DNA from: Entophlyctis helioformis
Lineage: Eukaryota > Chytridiomycota > Chytridiomycetes > Chytridiales > Chytriomycetaceae
Assembly: GCA_025526915.1 (NCBI GenBank)
Contig: JAHLKH010000023.1
Location: 62,001 to 126,000, forward strand
Length of the DNA stretch: 64,000 nt
Direction: 5' to 3'
Part shown: positions 43,576 to 55,274 of the stretch, one piece after another
Layout of the letters: each line of letters begins with the position of its first letter
How positions within the stretch are numbered: position 1 is the stretch's first letter
The notes under the pieces: model-generated
The model's input: the letters and a program-made list of their open reading frames with translations, nothing else
What the model was told of the DNA's origin: nothing
Database searches by the model: none
Translations under genes and position numbers: made by a program

Positions 43576-43664
43576 GCGGCTCTCGTATGCGATCCGCTGC
43601 TTGCACCGCGGGCACATCTGGCTGGTCAGGCTGTGTGTGCACGATCGTGTCAGTTGGGGCATGC
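43576..43664 (-). mobile_element. Second short copy of the Fanzor-like zinc-ribbon fragment
   Basis: On the minus strand it reads LTSQMCPRCKQRIAYE. The DNA matches 19597-19707 closely: the core GATCCGCTGCTTGCAC-(T/C)-GCGGGCACATCTGGCTGGTCAGG differs at one base, and the flanking TG-rich intron and GTCAGTTGG are also shared. A ~21-bp segment present in the first copy is deleted here. No second CxxC or RuvC aspartate follows. Confidence 0.6.
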
Positions 43665-44242
43665 CCTTAGCGACCGACTTGCCCATTCGAAGCAAAGCCG
43701 GCGAGGCCACATACGAGCACATGCACACGCACACGCACAGGCACGACAGACTTGAGCGGCAGACGGGCAGCGGCGGCGGCGTGCGGGCCTATGTGCGCAA
43801 GCGTCCGCAGTCGCAGGCCGCAAGTGCGCTGCCCACCCGCCTCGCTGTGCCGCGCTTCATGGGCGGCAGCGGGTCCGGCCCACCAGCTCAAGCAGCTCCA
43901 CCAGCTCAAGCAGCTCCGGCTTCTGCTCACCACCACCAGCAGCCACCAGCCAGTAGCCACCCCACTAAGCGCCACAAGCAGCAGCACCAGCAGCAACACC
44001 AATGGCAGCCTGATCTGGCTTCCACATCCACAGCGTCGCTGGCCGCCGTCTTTGGCGACCGATCAGCGGAAGGAGCATCGCAGCAGCCATCGCAGGGAGC
44101 ACGCACGTTTGTGGCTGCCCGGCTGGCGAACCCGCAGGCGGCAATGCCCACGATCGTCAAGCATGTGGTTGGGCCGGGCGTGTCGCTGGCAGAGGCCGAC
44201 CGCGCCATCAGCCAGAAGCGACGCTCGCTGGTGGGCCTGCAG
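43661..44242 (+). CDS. Hypothetical exon upstream of the DHHC gene
   Basis: Not recognised. Open frame from Met 43661 (MPLATDLPIRSKAGEATYEH) with a His-rich stretch, a Pro/Gln/His-rich middle and a more conserved-looking end: TFVAARLANPQAAMPTIVKH then SLAEADRAISQKRRSLVGLQ, followed by a GTGCGT donor at 44243. A CAG acceptor at 44455 would continue it. In one frame it would run into the Gln-rich region that overlaps the DHHC gene; a one-base error there would make this the N-terminus of the acyltransferase. Could also be a separate small gene. Confidence 0.45.
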
Positions 44243-44513
44243 GTGCGTGTGTGCTCGTCGTGCTGCTTGCTTGCTTGCTTGCTCGCTTGCTCGCTCGCTG
44301 GCCCGGCTGCCTGCTTACACGGCACGGCACGATCGGCACGGCCTTGCAGCGAGTCAAGGCGAGGCTGGCTGCATCTGCGTCTGCATCAGTCTCTGCCACT
44401 GTGTCTGCATCTGCGTCTGCGTCTGCATCCGTGTCCGCCAAACGCGGCCCAACAGTTGCCGATGCGCGCACTTCCCGCGACGGGCAATAAGCGGCCGCCA
44501 ACGACGAGCTGCG

Positions 44514-46758
44514 ATGGACGGCGGCTCAAGCCCAAGCCGGCGCTCCAGCCCAAGCCGGCGCTCCAGCGGCAGTCGGAGAAGCAGCGGCACCAACAGCACC
44601 AGCAGCAGCCTCGACAACAACAACAGCAACGGCAACAACGGCACCAGCAGCAGCCTCGACGGCCTCAACCGCTCGGGCAGCGCCACCGGCCGCGCCGACG
44701 ACTTGAACGGCTCCGAGCCACGGCCGGCGGCCTCTCGGCGGCACCACCGCAACGACCGCAACGACCGCCACAGCGACCGCCAGCAGCTCGTGCCGCAGCT
44801 CCAGCAGCTGCAGCGCTCGCCGCCGTCATCGTCATCGTCGTCGCCCTCTCGCACCCGCCCCGCTCCGTCTGCGTCCACGCCCGTCCCGCTCGCGGCATCG
44901 CCCCTGCAGCCGCCTTCTTCGGCGGACAGCCCCTCGGCACCACACCCACTGCAACACCCACAACAACCACCCACGGCGGCCACGACCACCACCACCACCA
45001 CCTCTCCGTCAACGCCGCCGCCGCACCATCCGCCGTCACGGGCAGCCAGCACGCCTAAACACCACCTGCTCGATCTGGCCAAGCGGGCATCGCTGACCGA
45101 CTTTTCCGTGAGCGTCAACATGGTCCACTCCGAGACGAGCCTGTCCAAGAGCCCCGTGTCCACGCCCGTGCCCGACTCGCCCACCGCCCCGTCCGTCGTC
45201 GCTGCTGCTGCTGCTGCCCGCTCATCGCCCGTGGCCGGCAAGCGGCTGCCCAGCATCTCGGCCGGCAGCATCCGCAACAAACCCGACGTGTTTGTGTCGA
45301 GCCACTCGACGACCACGGCGGCGGCGTCGGTGGGCACCGTGTCGGCCACGGCCCGCGACAACCAGGTGCAGGACTCGAGTGGCAAGGACGGCAAGGACGG
45401 CAGCGGTGGCAAGGGTGGCAAGGGTGGCGCGGCAAGCAAAGATCCCAAGCTCAAGCTGCCGCTCGTGGTGGCCACCCACGACGTGTTCTTTTCGAGCGAC
45501 AAGTACGAGCCGACGCTCTTCAACGCCTGGTACCGCAAAAACGGCTGGCAGCGGCCTTTTCATGGTAAGCGGCTTGCTGAACCACGGATCGCACATCCCG
45601 TGCTCTCGACACTCACACACGGCTGGCTGGCTGGCTGTTGGTGGATGATGGACCAGCATTCTTTGTGGCACACATGGCCGCCTGGATCGTTGCCGCCATC
45701 TTCTTCTTTGCCTTTTTGGTGCGGTTCATTGAGCCCGAGCCAGCACGGATCGCCATCTACGCCGTAGGCGGCGTGCTTGCGGCGGCGGAGCTGGTCTGCA
45801 CCCTGTGGACCGTGTCCATCGACTCGCAGGACAAGCTCGTGCGCAAAGCGTCGGTGCCGCGCAATGTCAATTATGTCAAGCAGACGGGCGTGCCCGTCAT
45901 TGACCCCGACACCCGCTTCTGCAATATCTGCCAGGTGCAGGTCGGCTTGCAGACCAAGCACTGCAAGGTGAGCACTGCGCGGTGCTGTGCTGTGCTGTGC
46001 TGTGCTGTGCTGTGCTGTGCTGTGTCGTTTCCCGGAGAGTCGTGACACTAAAACACCTGCACACATGCCCGTACGATGCACCAGCCGTGCAACAAGTGCG
46101 TGGGCACATACGACCACCATTGCGCATACCTGTCCACGTGCATCGGCAAGCGCAACTACAAGGTGTTTTTCGCAACACTCGTGCTCGCCTCTGTGCTCTC
46201 GCTCGCCATCACCGTGACGGCCCTAATCGCCTTTTCGGTCTATATCACGGACCGCGGCCGCTTTGGCCGCGCGATGAACGAGACGTTTGGCCGCAGTGAT
46301 GAGACGTCCATAGCCTTCATGGCGGCCTTTATCTTTGTGTACGCGGCCGTCATGGCCGGTGCCTGGTTCGCCGTCACCAACCTCCTCGTCTTTCATGCGC
46401 GTATCAGTGAGTGACTGTCACCTCCTCGTTGTGCACACGTCTCCATTTACTGACTCACTCGTTCCGACTCCCCACAACCGCCGCCGCCGACGTTGTGCCA
46501 GGCTATATTGGCATGACGACCGTCGCGTACCTCGAGAGCCGCGCCGCACGGGGGCCGCCCCTGTGGTCCATCAATACCCGCGAGTACCGGCTGGACCAAG
46601 CGCGTGCACAGGAGCTATCATCCACGCCCGACGCCTACTCGCTGCACTCGACGCAGCGATCCATTGCCACGGCTGGGGCGGCTGCCGGCACCACTGCCAC
46701 CACCGCCACTGTCGACCATGACTCGGATGACGAGAATCCGTGGCGTCGTAGATTCTGA
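44514..46758 (+). CDS. DHHC-type palmitoyltransferase
   Basis: Attaches palmitate to cytosolic cysteines of membrane proteins. Exons 44514-45564, 45657-45967, 46085-46406, 46502-46758 total 1941 nt (646 aa). A long Ser/Pro/Thr-rich cytosolic N-terminus (~320 aa) precedes [20 protein letters not shown] and the first two helices. The Cys-rich domain CNICQVQV...[17 protein letters not shown] is completed by splicing, then [13 protein letters not shown], two more helices and a TTVAYLE element. The DHHC active site is intact. Architecture is closest to ZDHHC1/11-like enzymes. The start is the first Met in frame; a longer N-terminus is possible (see the upstream exon). Confidence 0.88.
45982..46024. 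repeat. TGTGC pentanucleotide repeat
   Basis: About eight tandem GCTGT/TGTGC units in an intron of the DHHC gene, immediately after the GTGAGC donor. Confidence 0.9.
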
Positions 46759-46803
46759 CGCTGTTCGTCACCCCATACCTTGTGTGTGCGTGGGCATGGC
46801 CGA

Positions 46804-48730
46804 CTATTTCATTAAAGGGCAACTCGGATAATATAGACACACGATGTCGGTCCCGAGGGACAAGCAAAACAAGGCAAGGGAGAGGAGGATGCGGAGGAGA
46901 GGAGGAGGGCTACACCACCGGAGCACATCCATCCGCGGTGGTGGGAGGTGCAGGAGGCGTGGGTGGGGCAGCGTGGATTGGGGCAAGCTCAGGGCAGCCA
47001 AGCTGAGCCGCAAGGCGTCCAACTCGCGGTCACGCTTCTCGAGCTCGGCGGTAAAGTTTGCCTCGAGGCCGCGCAGCTGGGTGTAGCGCATCAGCAGCTC
47101 CTCTTCCAGCGCGTCGCGCTCGCGCACCAGCTGGCTCCTGTCGGGCGAGCGGGCGTCGCGGGACGTATCGCGGGTCTGCACTGGCAGTGACAGTGGCAGC
47201 GGCATGGCGGAGCGCGGGATCGAGGCTGCAGACTGGTACAGCCGGTGGTGGGACGCGCGGGACGCGTGGAGCGGCGCCGAGAAGGAATGGAAGGGCGAGG
47301 TCAGGGTGCCCAGGGAGCGCGATGGCGAGGATGCCCGCACGGGGGATGGCGGTTGCGGCGACACGCGCGACGAGTCCGGCACGACCGACAGCGGGTCGGG
47401 GAGCGGCATCCCCAGTTTCAGAGACGACGACCGCGACGTGTGGACTGACCGTGCCGTCTGCGGCGGCGCGGTGGCGGCGGCGTCCATCCCGGCCCGAGGG
47501 CTGTGCCGCCGACCTGCGACGTGACCAGCACGTCGTTGGCCGGGCTGCGGTAGATGCGAAGCGGCCGGTCCATCTCGGGTGTCGACGTCAGCGCGCGACT
47601 CGCCACGTGCCCATCCCCATCCCCGTCCTCGTCCCGTCCTCGTCGCTCGGGTCAGTGTCGTGGAAACCAGTATCGTCCAGCAGACTGCCAATAAAGCTGA
47701 GCGACTCGTCCCTCTCTGTCTGCATCTGTTGCATCTGTTGCTGTGTCTGTTGTGGGAAATGGCTGCGGCTGCTGCGGCGGCTGTGGCTGACCTCCATGGG
47801 ACTCGTTGAAGTCGTCGGGACTGTCCGAGTGCCGGGCGACCACGCAGCCACGCTCGGCCCAGCAGCCAGCAGATCGACCACGGACACCAGGTTGGTGCTC
47901 GCAGACACGCTGCGGCTCGACCGCGTGTGAACGAGCTTGTGCATGACGCGCGACGGCATCTCCAGCTCAAGGATCTCGTCGGGCACTGTCTCGGCCGTCG
48001 CGGATCGCGGCTGTTGTTGGTGTTGGTGTTGCTGGTATTTCTGGTGTTGCTGCTGTGGTGCGGCAGACAAACTGCCATGGATCACAGCCCCGCACGCCGG
48101 ACACACACGGCTGCCACCAGAGCCACCAGAGCCAGAACCACGCGCATGCACACGCGCCAACTCGCTCTCCAGCCACGCAACCCGCGCCATCAACTCGGCT
48201 TCCCGTCCGTTCTGCCCGTCCCGTCCGTCCTCCAGCCCACCGACCCGCCCGACCCGCCGGCATCCACGACGGCCCGCCGCAGCACGCCTATCTCCTTGGC
48301 TTGCCGGTCGACCGTCTCCTGCGATTCGCGCAGCAGCAGCTGCAGGTGGCGGCTTCGCAGCATCTGCTCGTCGCGCTGGCGGACCAGGACCGCCATGTCC
48401 AGCTGAGGCTTGGACGTTGCCGATGTCGTTGCCGATGTCGTTGGATGTCGTTGCCGATGTCGTTGCCGATGTCGTTGTTCTTGTTGCCGTTGTCGCCATG
48501 GCTTGTGGCGGCTGCCTGGAGACTGGCGGTTGTGTTGGTGGTTTGGCCGGCTGGCTGGACCTGGCCAACCGGGGTGGCGGGTGGTCGGGCTTTGCAGGGG
48601 CAGCAGCAGCAGCAGCAGCAGCATGTCGGTGTGTGGTTGTGGTGGTGATGGTGATGGGCGTCGGTGGACGGGTCGGTGTCGTCGCCGAGGGGCAGCAGCT
48701 CGGGCAGCGGGGCCGTCGTTGCGACGAGCA
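46804..48730 (-). CDS. Coiled-coil, low-complexity protein of unknown function
   Basis: Not recognised. Coding pieces on the minus strand, N to C: MLVATTAPLPELLPLGDD and a His run (about 48730); a coiled coil (LDMAVLVRQRDEQMLRSR, RESQETVDRQAKEIGVLRR); a second one (ELMARVAWLESELARVHARG); a lone CPACG knuckle; a Ser/Gln-rich middle; IYRSPANDVLVTSQVGG; and a last coiled coil (LVRERDALEEELLMRYTQL, AELEKRDRELDALRL) near 47000-47130. Frames change near 48250 (G-rich tract, probable indel) and around 47590-47500. A cytoskeletal or vesicle tether is a guess only. Convergent with the DHHC gene. Confidence 0.5.
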
Positions 48731-48974
48731 TGCCAGGCCGGTTAAGCCGATCTGGGCAGGATTCGTTTCGACGGTTTGGACGCTGGGCGGCAACGCGTCC
48801 CAGCACAGGCAGCGTGCACACACACACACACACACACAGGGTAAACGGTGCTTCATTGCGGGTGCGTAGCCAAGGAGCCGGAACCCAGAAGGATGTGATG
48901 GGCAGATGGAAGAGCAGACGGGCAGACGGACGTGCTGGATGTAGGGAACCCAAAAGGGGGAAAGAGCAAGACGC

Positions 48975-51066
48975 TTAGCGATCGACCTCGCCAAAAACAA
49001 TGTCGCAGGTACCGATGATGGCGACCACGTCGGCAAGGAAGTGGCCCTTGCTCAGCTTGTCGAGGGCGGCCAGGTGCGGGAAGCCCGGTGCGCGGATGCG
49101 GCAGCGGTATGGCCGGCTGGATCCGTCCGAAACCAGGTACACGCCAAACTCGCCCTTGGGAGCCTCGATCGCCGTGTACGTCTGTCCATCAGCCGCACAT
49201 CCCGTCAGTCACGTTGAATAAGAAACTGGCCATGGATGGCAAATATTCCAGACACGGGACAACGACTACGACGACTACAACCACGACGGCCGGCTTACCT
49301 CGCCGGCAGGGACAGAGTAGCCCTCCGAGTAGAGCTTAAAGTGGTGGATGAGGGCCTCCATGCTCTCCTTCATGGTGGCACGCGGCGGCGGGGCAATCTT
49401 GTGGTCGTCGACCTTGACCGGGCCGGCGGGCATCTTGTTGATGCACTGGTCAATGATGCGGAGCGACTGGCGCATCTCCTCGACACGGCACAGGTAGCGG
49501 TCGTAGCAGTCGCCGTGGGTGCCGACGGGAATGTCAAACTCCATCTCGTCGTAGGCGTCGTAGGGCTGCTCCTTGCGCAGATCCCAGGCAATGCCGGATC
49601 CGCGGAGCATGACGCCGGAAAAGGACAGGTCGAGGGCCTCCTGGGTGGTCACGACACCGACGCCGCGCAGACGGTTCTTCCACAGACGGCCGTTGGAGAG
49701 GGCCTCTTCCATCTCGTCGATGCGCGACGAGAACTGGATGGACCACTTGTGGATGTCCTCGAGGAGGCCGAGGGGCAGGTCGAGCGAGACGCCGCCAGGG
49801 CGGACGTAGGCGGCGTGCATGCGGGCACCCGAGACACGCTCGTAAAACTCCATGAGCTTCTCGCGCTCCTCGAACATCCACAGGAAGGGCGTCAGGGCAC
49901 CGACGTCGAGGGCGTGGGTGGTGACGGCCATGATGTGGTTGAGCACACGGGTGATTTCGCCAAAGAGCGTGCGGATGTACTTTGCACGCGGGGGCACGTG
50001 GATGTTGAGCAGCTTCTCACGGCAAGCGAGTAGGCCTGCTCGTTGCACATCATGGACACTGTCGAGAGGAACACGGGGTTAGCCAGGCGGGTCCATGCAA
50101 GCATGGGACGCGGCACGATACGATACGACGCGGCACGACGTTTAAGCTGTGTGAAGCGATGCATTCACGCGACGCTCTTGTGCAGACAGACCACGCCAGG
50201 CAGCCCACGCCATGGACACGCACCATAGTCCAGACGGTCAAAGTACGGGAGGGCCTGCAGGTAGGTCTTGTACTCGATGAGCTTCTCTGTGCCGCGGTGG
50301 AGCAGGCCAATGTGGGGATCGGCGCGGACGACGGTCTCGCCCTGCAGCTCGAGCAGCAGACGCAGCACGCCGTGGGCAGCGGGGTGCTGGGGGCCAAAGT
50401 TGATGGTGTAGGTGTTCATCTTGGGGTCCTCGCCGACGCCGACGGGGATCTCTGTCGGTGTGTGTGTGTGTCAGTCGGGACAGTTGGGTGTGTATGTGAG
50501 AGAGACAGACAGACGCACCGACAAACTGGGCCTCCTGGCGGGTCTTTGGCGGCACGAACCAGCGGGTGGTGATCGAGTAAGCCTCTGGGGCAATGGGTCT
50601 GCTTCTGGAGCGAGCGGGAGCCTGGTCGTAGGAGGCGGCTGGAGTGGCGGAGTGGTTGTGGTTGGTGGTATTGGACATGCCGCATGCGGCATGGGAAGCC
50701 AGCCAGCCAGCCAGCCAGCCCGAGCGAGAGGCGAGCCAGCCAGGCAGCAGCAGATTGCAGCACGATGGCAGGCGTCCACGAGAGGGAACGAGGCGAGCGA
50801 GACAGCGAGACAGCGAGCGGGTGTGAGACAGCAGAGAGCGAGAGTGTGAGACAGCAGAGGAGTGAGACAGCACAGTCACAGTCACAGTCACAGACACAGT
50901 CACGCACCGTGGCGGGTCTGCGAGAGCAGCGAGGCGGGCATGGAGGGCTTGGGCAGGAGCGAGGCGAGCGAGGCAGGCGAGGCAGGCGAGGCAGGCAGGT
51001 GCGAGAGGCCGACGAGAGCGTCGAGGGCATGCCCGCGGCAAGGCGGCGGAGGGCAGCGGCAGTCAT
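48975..51066 (-). CDS. NDUFS2: NADH:ubiquinone oxidoreductase 49-kDa subunit (complex I)
   Basis: Core peripheral-arm subunit lining the ubiquinone site. Exons include 50519 to about 50679, 50224-50451, 49299-50058 and 48975-49181. Motifs: [67 protein letters not shown], and C-terminal [20 protein letters not shown] and [13 protein letters not shown]. The frame breaks by one missing base near 50020, between AYSLAV and EKLLN. The most 5' exon is unsettled: an Arg-rich, matrix-targeting-like peptide [19 protein letters not shown] starts at 51066, but its splice to the next exon is not in phase by my reading; Met 50679 is the fallback. Confidence 0.94.
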
Positions 51067-51359
51067 GGCTGGTGTGGGTGTAGTTGTGGTAGTGGAGTGT
51101 GCTGTTGTGGTAGTGGAGTGTGCTGTTGTGGTAGTGGAGCGAGAGGGCGAGAGGAGAGGGCGAGAGAGAGAGGGCGAGAAGCGAGAGGGCGAATCCGACT
51201 GCTGCACTCGCGGGGCAAACGCGGCTGGATCGAGTGGGATCGATTGACGCTCACCAATACTCTCCAACAGACACTCTACTCCAACAGACACTCGCACTCC
51301 AACAGACACTCCAACAGACACTCTCCAAGACACTCCAACACACACTCCAAGACACTCCA

Positions 51360-53262
51360 ATGGGCAAGAAGTCGGACAAGATGTACATCTCGCGCAGCGA
51401 GTGGCAGACCGACTTTGGGTGCGTCAAAGTGTCTATGAAGAGTGTCCATGCCCTCTTATGTCCACGTCCATGGCCACGTCTAACGTCCTCCGACACCACC
51501 AGCGGCGCAAAGCCCCTCGCCCGCGGCTCGCTCTTCAAGCGCCTGCCCTTCTCGTGCTGCGCCCTCTCCCTCCTGCCCTTTGAGACCCCCGTGTGCTCCC
51601 CCGCCGGCACCGTCTACGACCTGCTCGCCATCGTGCCCTGGATCGCCCGCCACGCCTCCGACCCCGTCTCGGGTGCCCCGCTCGCCGCAAGCGACCTCGT
51701 CCGCCTCTCCTTCACCCGCTCGCCCGACGACCCCGACGCCTTCATCTGCCCCGTCACCTTCAAGACCCTCACCGACAACTCCCACATCGTCGCCATCCGC
51801 ACGTCCGGCAACGTCTACGCCTACGAGGCCGTCGACTCGCTCAATATCCGCACAAAGAACTGGAAGGACCTGCTGTCCGGCGTGCCCTTTACCCGCGCCG
51901 ACATCATCACCCTGCAGGACCCCCACAACATTGCGGCCCGCAACATCAACGACTTTCACCATGTGCGCAACGACCTCAAGGTCGACCCAGACCAAGCCAC
52001 CCTCGCCGCAAGGTCCCTCGTGTCCCACAAGATCAACACGTCCGGATCCACCGGCCGCGTTCTCGACGAAATGGCTGCAAAGACAAAGGCCAAAGAGGCC
52101 GCTGCTGCTGCTGCTGCCAGTGCATCGGCTGCTGGTGCATCGGCTGCAAAACCACCGCCCGCCCTCACGCCGTCGTTTGTGACCAAAGAGTCAAAGGCCT
52201 TTGGCACCGCCGCCTTTTCAAAGGGTCTCGCGTCGTCGTCGTTCACGTCCACCGCCACGGCCCGCGTGCTCAAGAACGAGGCTGCCGTGCTCGCAGACGA
52301 CGAGCTGGTCATCATCAAGGTCAAGGGCAAGGCCGCTGTCACCATCCGCACCTCGCTGGGCGATCTCGCCTTTGAGCTGCTCTGTGAAGTCGCGCCGCGT
52401 GCCTGCTACAACTTTATCCAGCTCGCCAAGCAAGGTGGGGCCATCGGCTGTCTCTGACCTCGTGGTCCATACTGACTGGCTGACCGCCATGGCTCCTTGT
52501 GCGCGTTGCAGGGTACTACAAGGGCGTCGTGTTCCATCGTCTGATTGCTGGATTCATGGTGCAGGGCGGCGATCCAACGGGCACCGGCCGTGGCGGCGAC
52601 TCCATCTGGAAACGGCCGTTCCGCGACGAAGTCAAGGCCGGCCTCTCGCACTCGACTCGCGGCATCCTGTCCATGGCCAACCGCGGCCCCGACACCAACA
52701 CGTCACAATTGTGGGTCGGCCCTGTCTCTCTGTCTCTCTGTCTCACTCTGCTGTCTCACACTCTCTCGCTAGTTTTGTCACGCTGGGTGCCTGCAAACAC
52801 CTCGACGGCAAGCACACCATCTTTGGCACGCTCGTCTCGGGACAGCCGGTCCTCGCCGCCATCGAGGCCGTGCCCGTCAACGCAAAGGACAGGCCTAAGA
52901 CCGACATCACCATCCTGGATGTCGACGTGACAGTCGACCCCTTTGACGCCATGATCACCGACCTGGCCACCAAGAGCCAGCGCGATGCCGACGACGCCGC
53001 CAGACGCGCCGCTGAGCGCCGGCGGAAAGAGACGCTGGCTGCGGCCGCCATGGCCACGACGTCGGCTGACCAGGGCGTTGGCAAGTACCTGGATCTGGCG
53101 CTCGGCAAACGCAAGCGCGATGCGGCTGGTGGCAGTGGTGCTGGCAGTGGTGCTGGCGCTGCTGGCGACAATGCCACCGACGCGGTGCACTCGCTGCCCC
53201 CGCCGCAGCCGTCAAAGAAAAAGACGCCTTCCAAAGGATTCGGCGATTTCTCTGGCTGGTAA
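51360..53262 (+). CDS. PPIL2: PPIL2-type cyclophilin with U-box (spliceosomal CYP60/Cyp4)
   Basis: Nuclear peptidyl-prolyl isomerase with a U-box E3-like domain, found in spliceosomes. Exons 51360-51418, 51503-52434, 52512-52710, 52773-53262 total 1680 nt (559 aa). Starts [10 protein letters not shown], then the U-box ([29 protein letters not shown]). The cyclophilin domain follows ([44 protein letters not shown] completed by splicing), and the family-specific end is KGFGDFSGW. The Ala/Lys linker between U-box and cyclophilin is longer than usual. Where Trp is usual in the cyclosporin-binding loop the sequence has H(LDGKHT), as in other PPIL2 proteins. Confidence 0.96.
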
Positions 53263-53364
53263 CCCCCCTCTATTTCCCCTCCACCTAATGAACCCCTCCG
53301 CGACTCTTTGCACTCACAAGCCGCTGCGACGATGGAGGCGACCGAGACGCGGGCAACAGGATTC

Positions 53365-55187
53365 ATTGCAACGCAGCCAGCTCGGCCGCGATGACGCGTG
53401 CCACGCTGGCAAGGATGTCAATGCCCTCTTGGACGACCTGTCGGGCAAACTGTATCGCGTAGGGGGACGTCTCTGGAGCCGTGTGCTCGATACGGGCGAT
53501 CCCGGTCAACGCGGCAGTGTAGGCGGCGGTCTTGGCGTCGACCATGGCGGCCAGACGGGTGTACGCGTCCATGTCCGACTCGGCTGAGATGTACCGCGAC
53601 TCGCCGTTCATGACTGCCCGCCAGAGCGGGTAGAGGGCCGGCAGCACGGGCTCAGGGGGCGTCTGATGCGGCTGTGGATGTGGCTGTGACGATGCCGATG
53701 ATGCCGATGATGATGGCGATGATGGCGATGCAAGCGGTCGGCGCGGGCTGGATCGGCTGGCCGTGAGCTGCTGGGCAGCCTTGGTGGCGGCGGCATACGC
53801 AGCCGAGACCAGCCGCATGGCATTGAGGAGCCGGTACCCGACATCCTCGCTCGCGACCGTGTATTCCCTGTGTCCAGCGAGCACCAGCCAGTCAGAGGCT
53901 CATGGACACGCGGGAAGCAACGGCAGCCGAGGCGGGAACTCACCCGTACATGCCCTCGTCTTTGAGCATCTTGGTGACGCCTGGCATGCGCGCCAGGATC
54001 GCCTCCATCTCGCGGTCAAGCACGACATGGTTGAAACTGTTTCTCTGCACAACAAAGCCGTACTCGGCCAGCAACATACTGCACCGTGTCAGCTCTCGTG
54101 TCTGTTGCCCCTTGACTCTTGCCTCGCATGCCATGCCATGCGCTGCTACCCACTTGTTGTCATGCGGTCCATACGAGATAAACACCTGCTCGCCTTTGGC
54201 GTACGGCACACGCGTGCTGATGCGGTAATGCCCGCCGTCGTCCTCGAGCCCGGCGGTAATGACGGCATCCACCGAGTGGTTGAGACAGTCGAGGAACGGC
54301 GCGAGGGCGATGCGCGGCTGTTTGTCGATCCATGCAGCCTCGGTGTCCGTGTTGAGCGAGATGCACCGCGTGTTGACGACGAACCATGCCCAGTCAAAGA
54401 CGCGTCGCGGGATGTGGTCGTCGGGCAGTGCAGCAGACACGGCCGCATAGTCCCGGTCGATCTTGCTGGTCTGCTTGGCCACGGTGTCTGCCAGAGTGGG
54501 GATGCGGGTCTCGTTAGCTGGAGGAAAGGCTCTGCAGAGCGTGGGCGAGCATGGCGTGCCTTGGATGTCAAACGGGAGGAGAGCGAGCAGGTCGGGCGGC
54601 ATATAGAACGGCAGCGTGTCAAACGAGGGCGGGAGGATGGCCATGTAGGGCGACCAGGCCGGCGACGGATGGAGCGCCTGCCATGCAACAAAGAGGGCGA
54701 TCGATGCATGCTGGTTGAGCGCGGCGATCCTGGTGGCCATGCCCGTCAGTGCATGCGGGAAGGGCGGTGGCTGTCCAAGTGAGCGAGCGAGCGGCTGACT
54801 GACTTGAGGTTGGACGGAAACAGATCCAGCGTGCACTGTGGGGTGATGAGGATGGCCTTGGGCACACGGACGACCGGGCTGTCCGCCTGCCAGAGGGATC
54901 GATCCCTCGGCGGGTCAGTGCACACACAGATAAGCAGACACTCATGCACACATGCCATCCCACTCACCGCAAAGTCCCGGGTTGCCTTGAGCCCTCGGCC
55001 CGTGTCTGCCAAGCCGTTCAAGTGGTTAGCCGCCGCAACCGTCGCAGACGAGCCCCAACGAGCCATGCGGGCACGACAGACACGGCAGCGCACCGGGAAA
55101 GTCTGCCGGCAGCAGCGGCGTGGGCGGAAAGCCGTGGTCTTTCAGCCACGCAACAAAGCGCATCCACTGCGTCTTGAAGTCGGCCAT
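53365..55187 (-). CDS. SET-domain lysine methyltransferase-like protein (SETD4/Rkm class)
   Basis: Putative protein-lysine methyltransferase with a split SET fold and Rubisco-LSMT-like C-terminal domain. Start MADFKTQWMRFVAWLKDHGF (55187), then FP joined to DTGRGLKATRDFA (exons 55094-55187 and 54968-55005) and VVRVPKAILIT. The large middle exon contains RVFDWAWFVVNTRC, PFLDCLNHS (the NH motif that binds S-adenosylmethionine) and GEQVFISYGPHDN, then an intron, and MLLAEYGFVVQRN with the final Tyr. The last exon adds a helical domain with a Ser/Pro/Gln insertion. Substrate unknown. Its start codon lies 87 bp from that of the WD40 gene. Confidence 0.87.
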
Positions 55188-55274
55188 GGCCAGTGTGTGC
55201 GTTTGTTGTGATATGTGGGTAACAAATCGCAGTTTATCTACGTCACATCATCCACAAGCATCGAAGCATCGGTC

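Noticed and set aside
47937..48869. Plus-strand open frame of 310 codons opposite the coiled-coil gene
   Set aside because: Composition is that of an antisense shadow (Cys/Trp/Val-rich); the minus strand carries heptad-like coiled coils.
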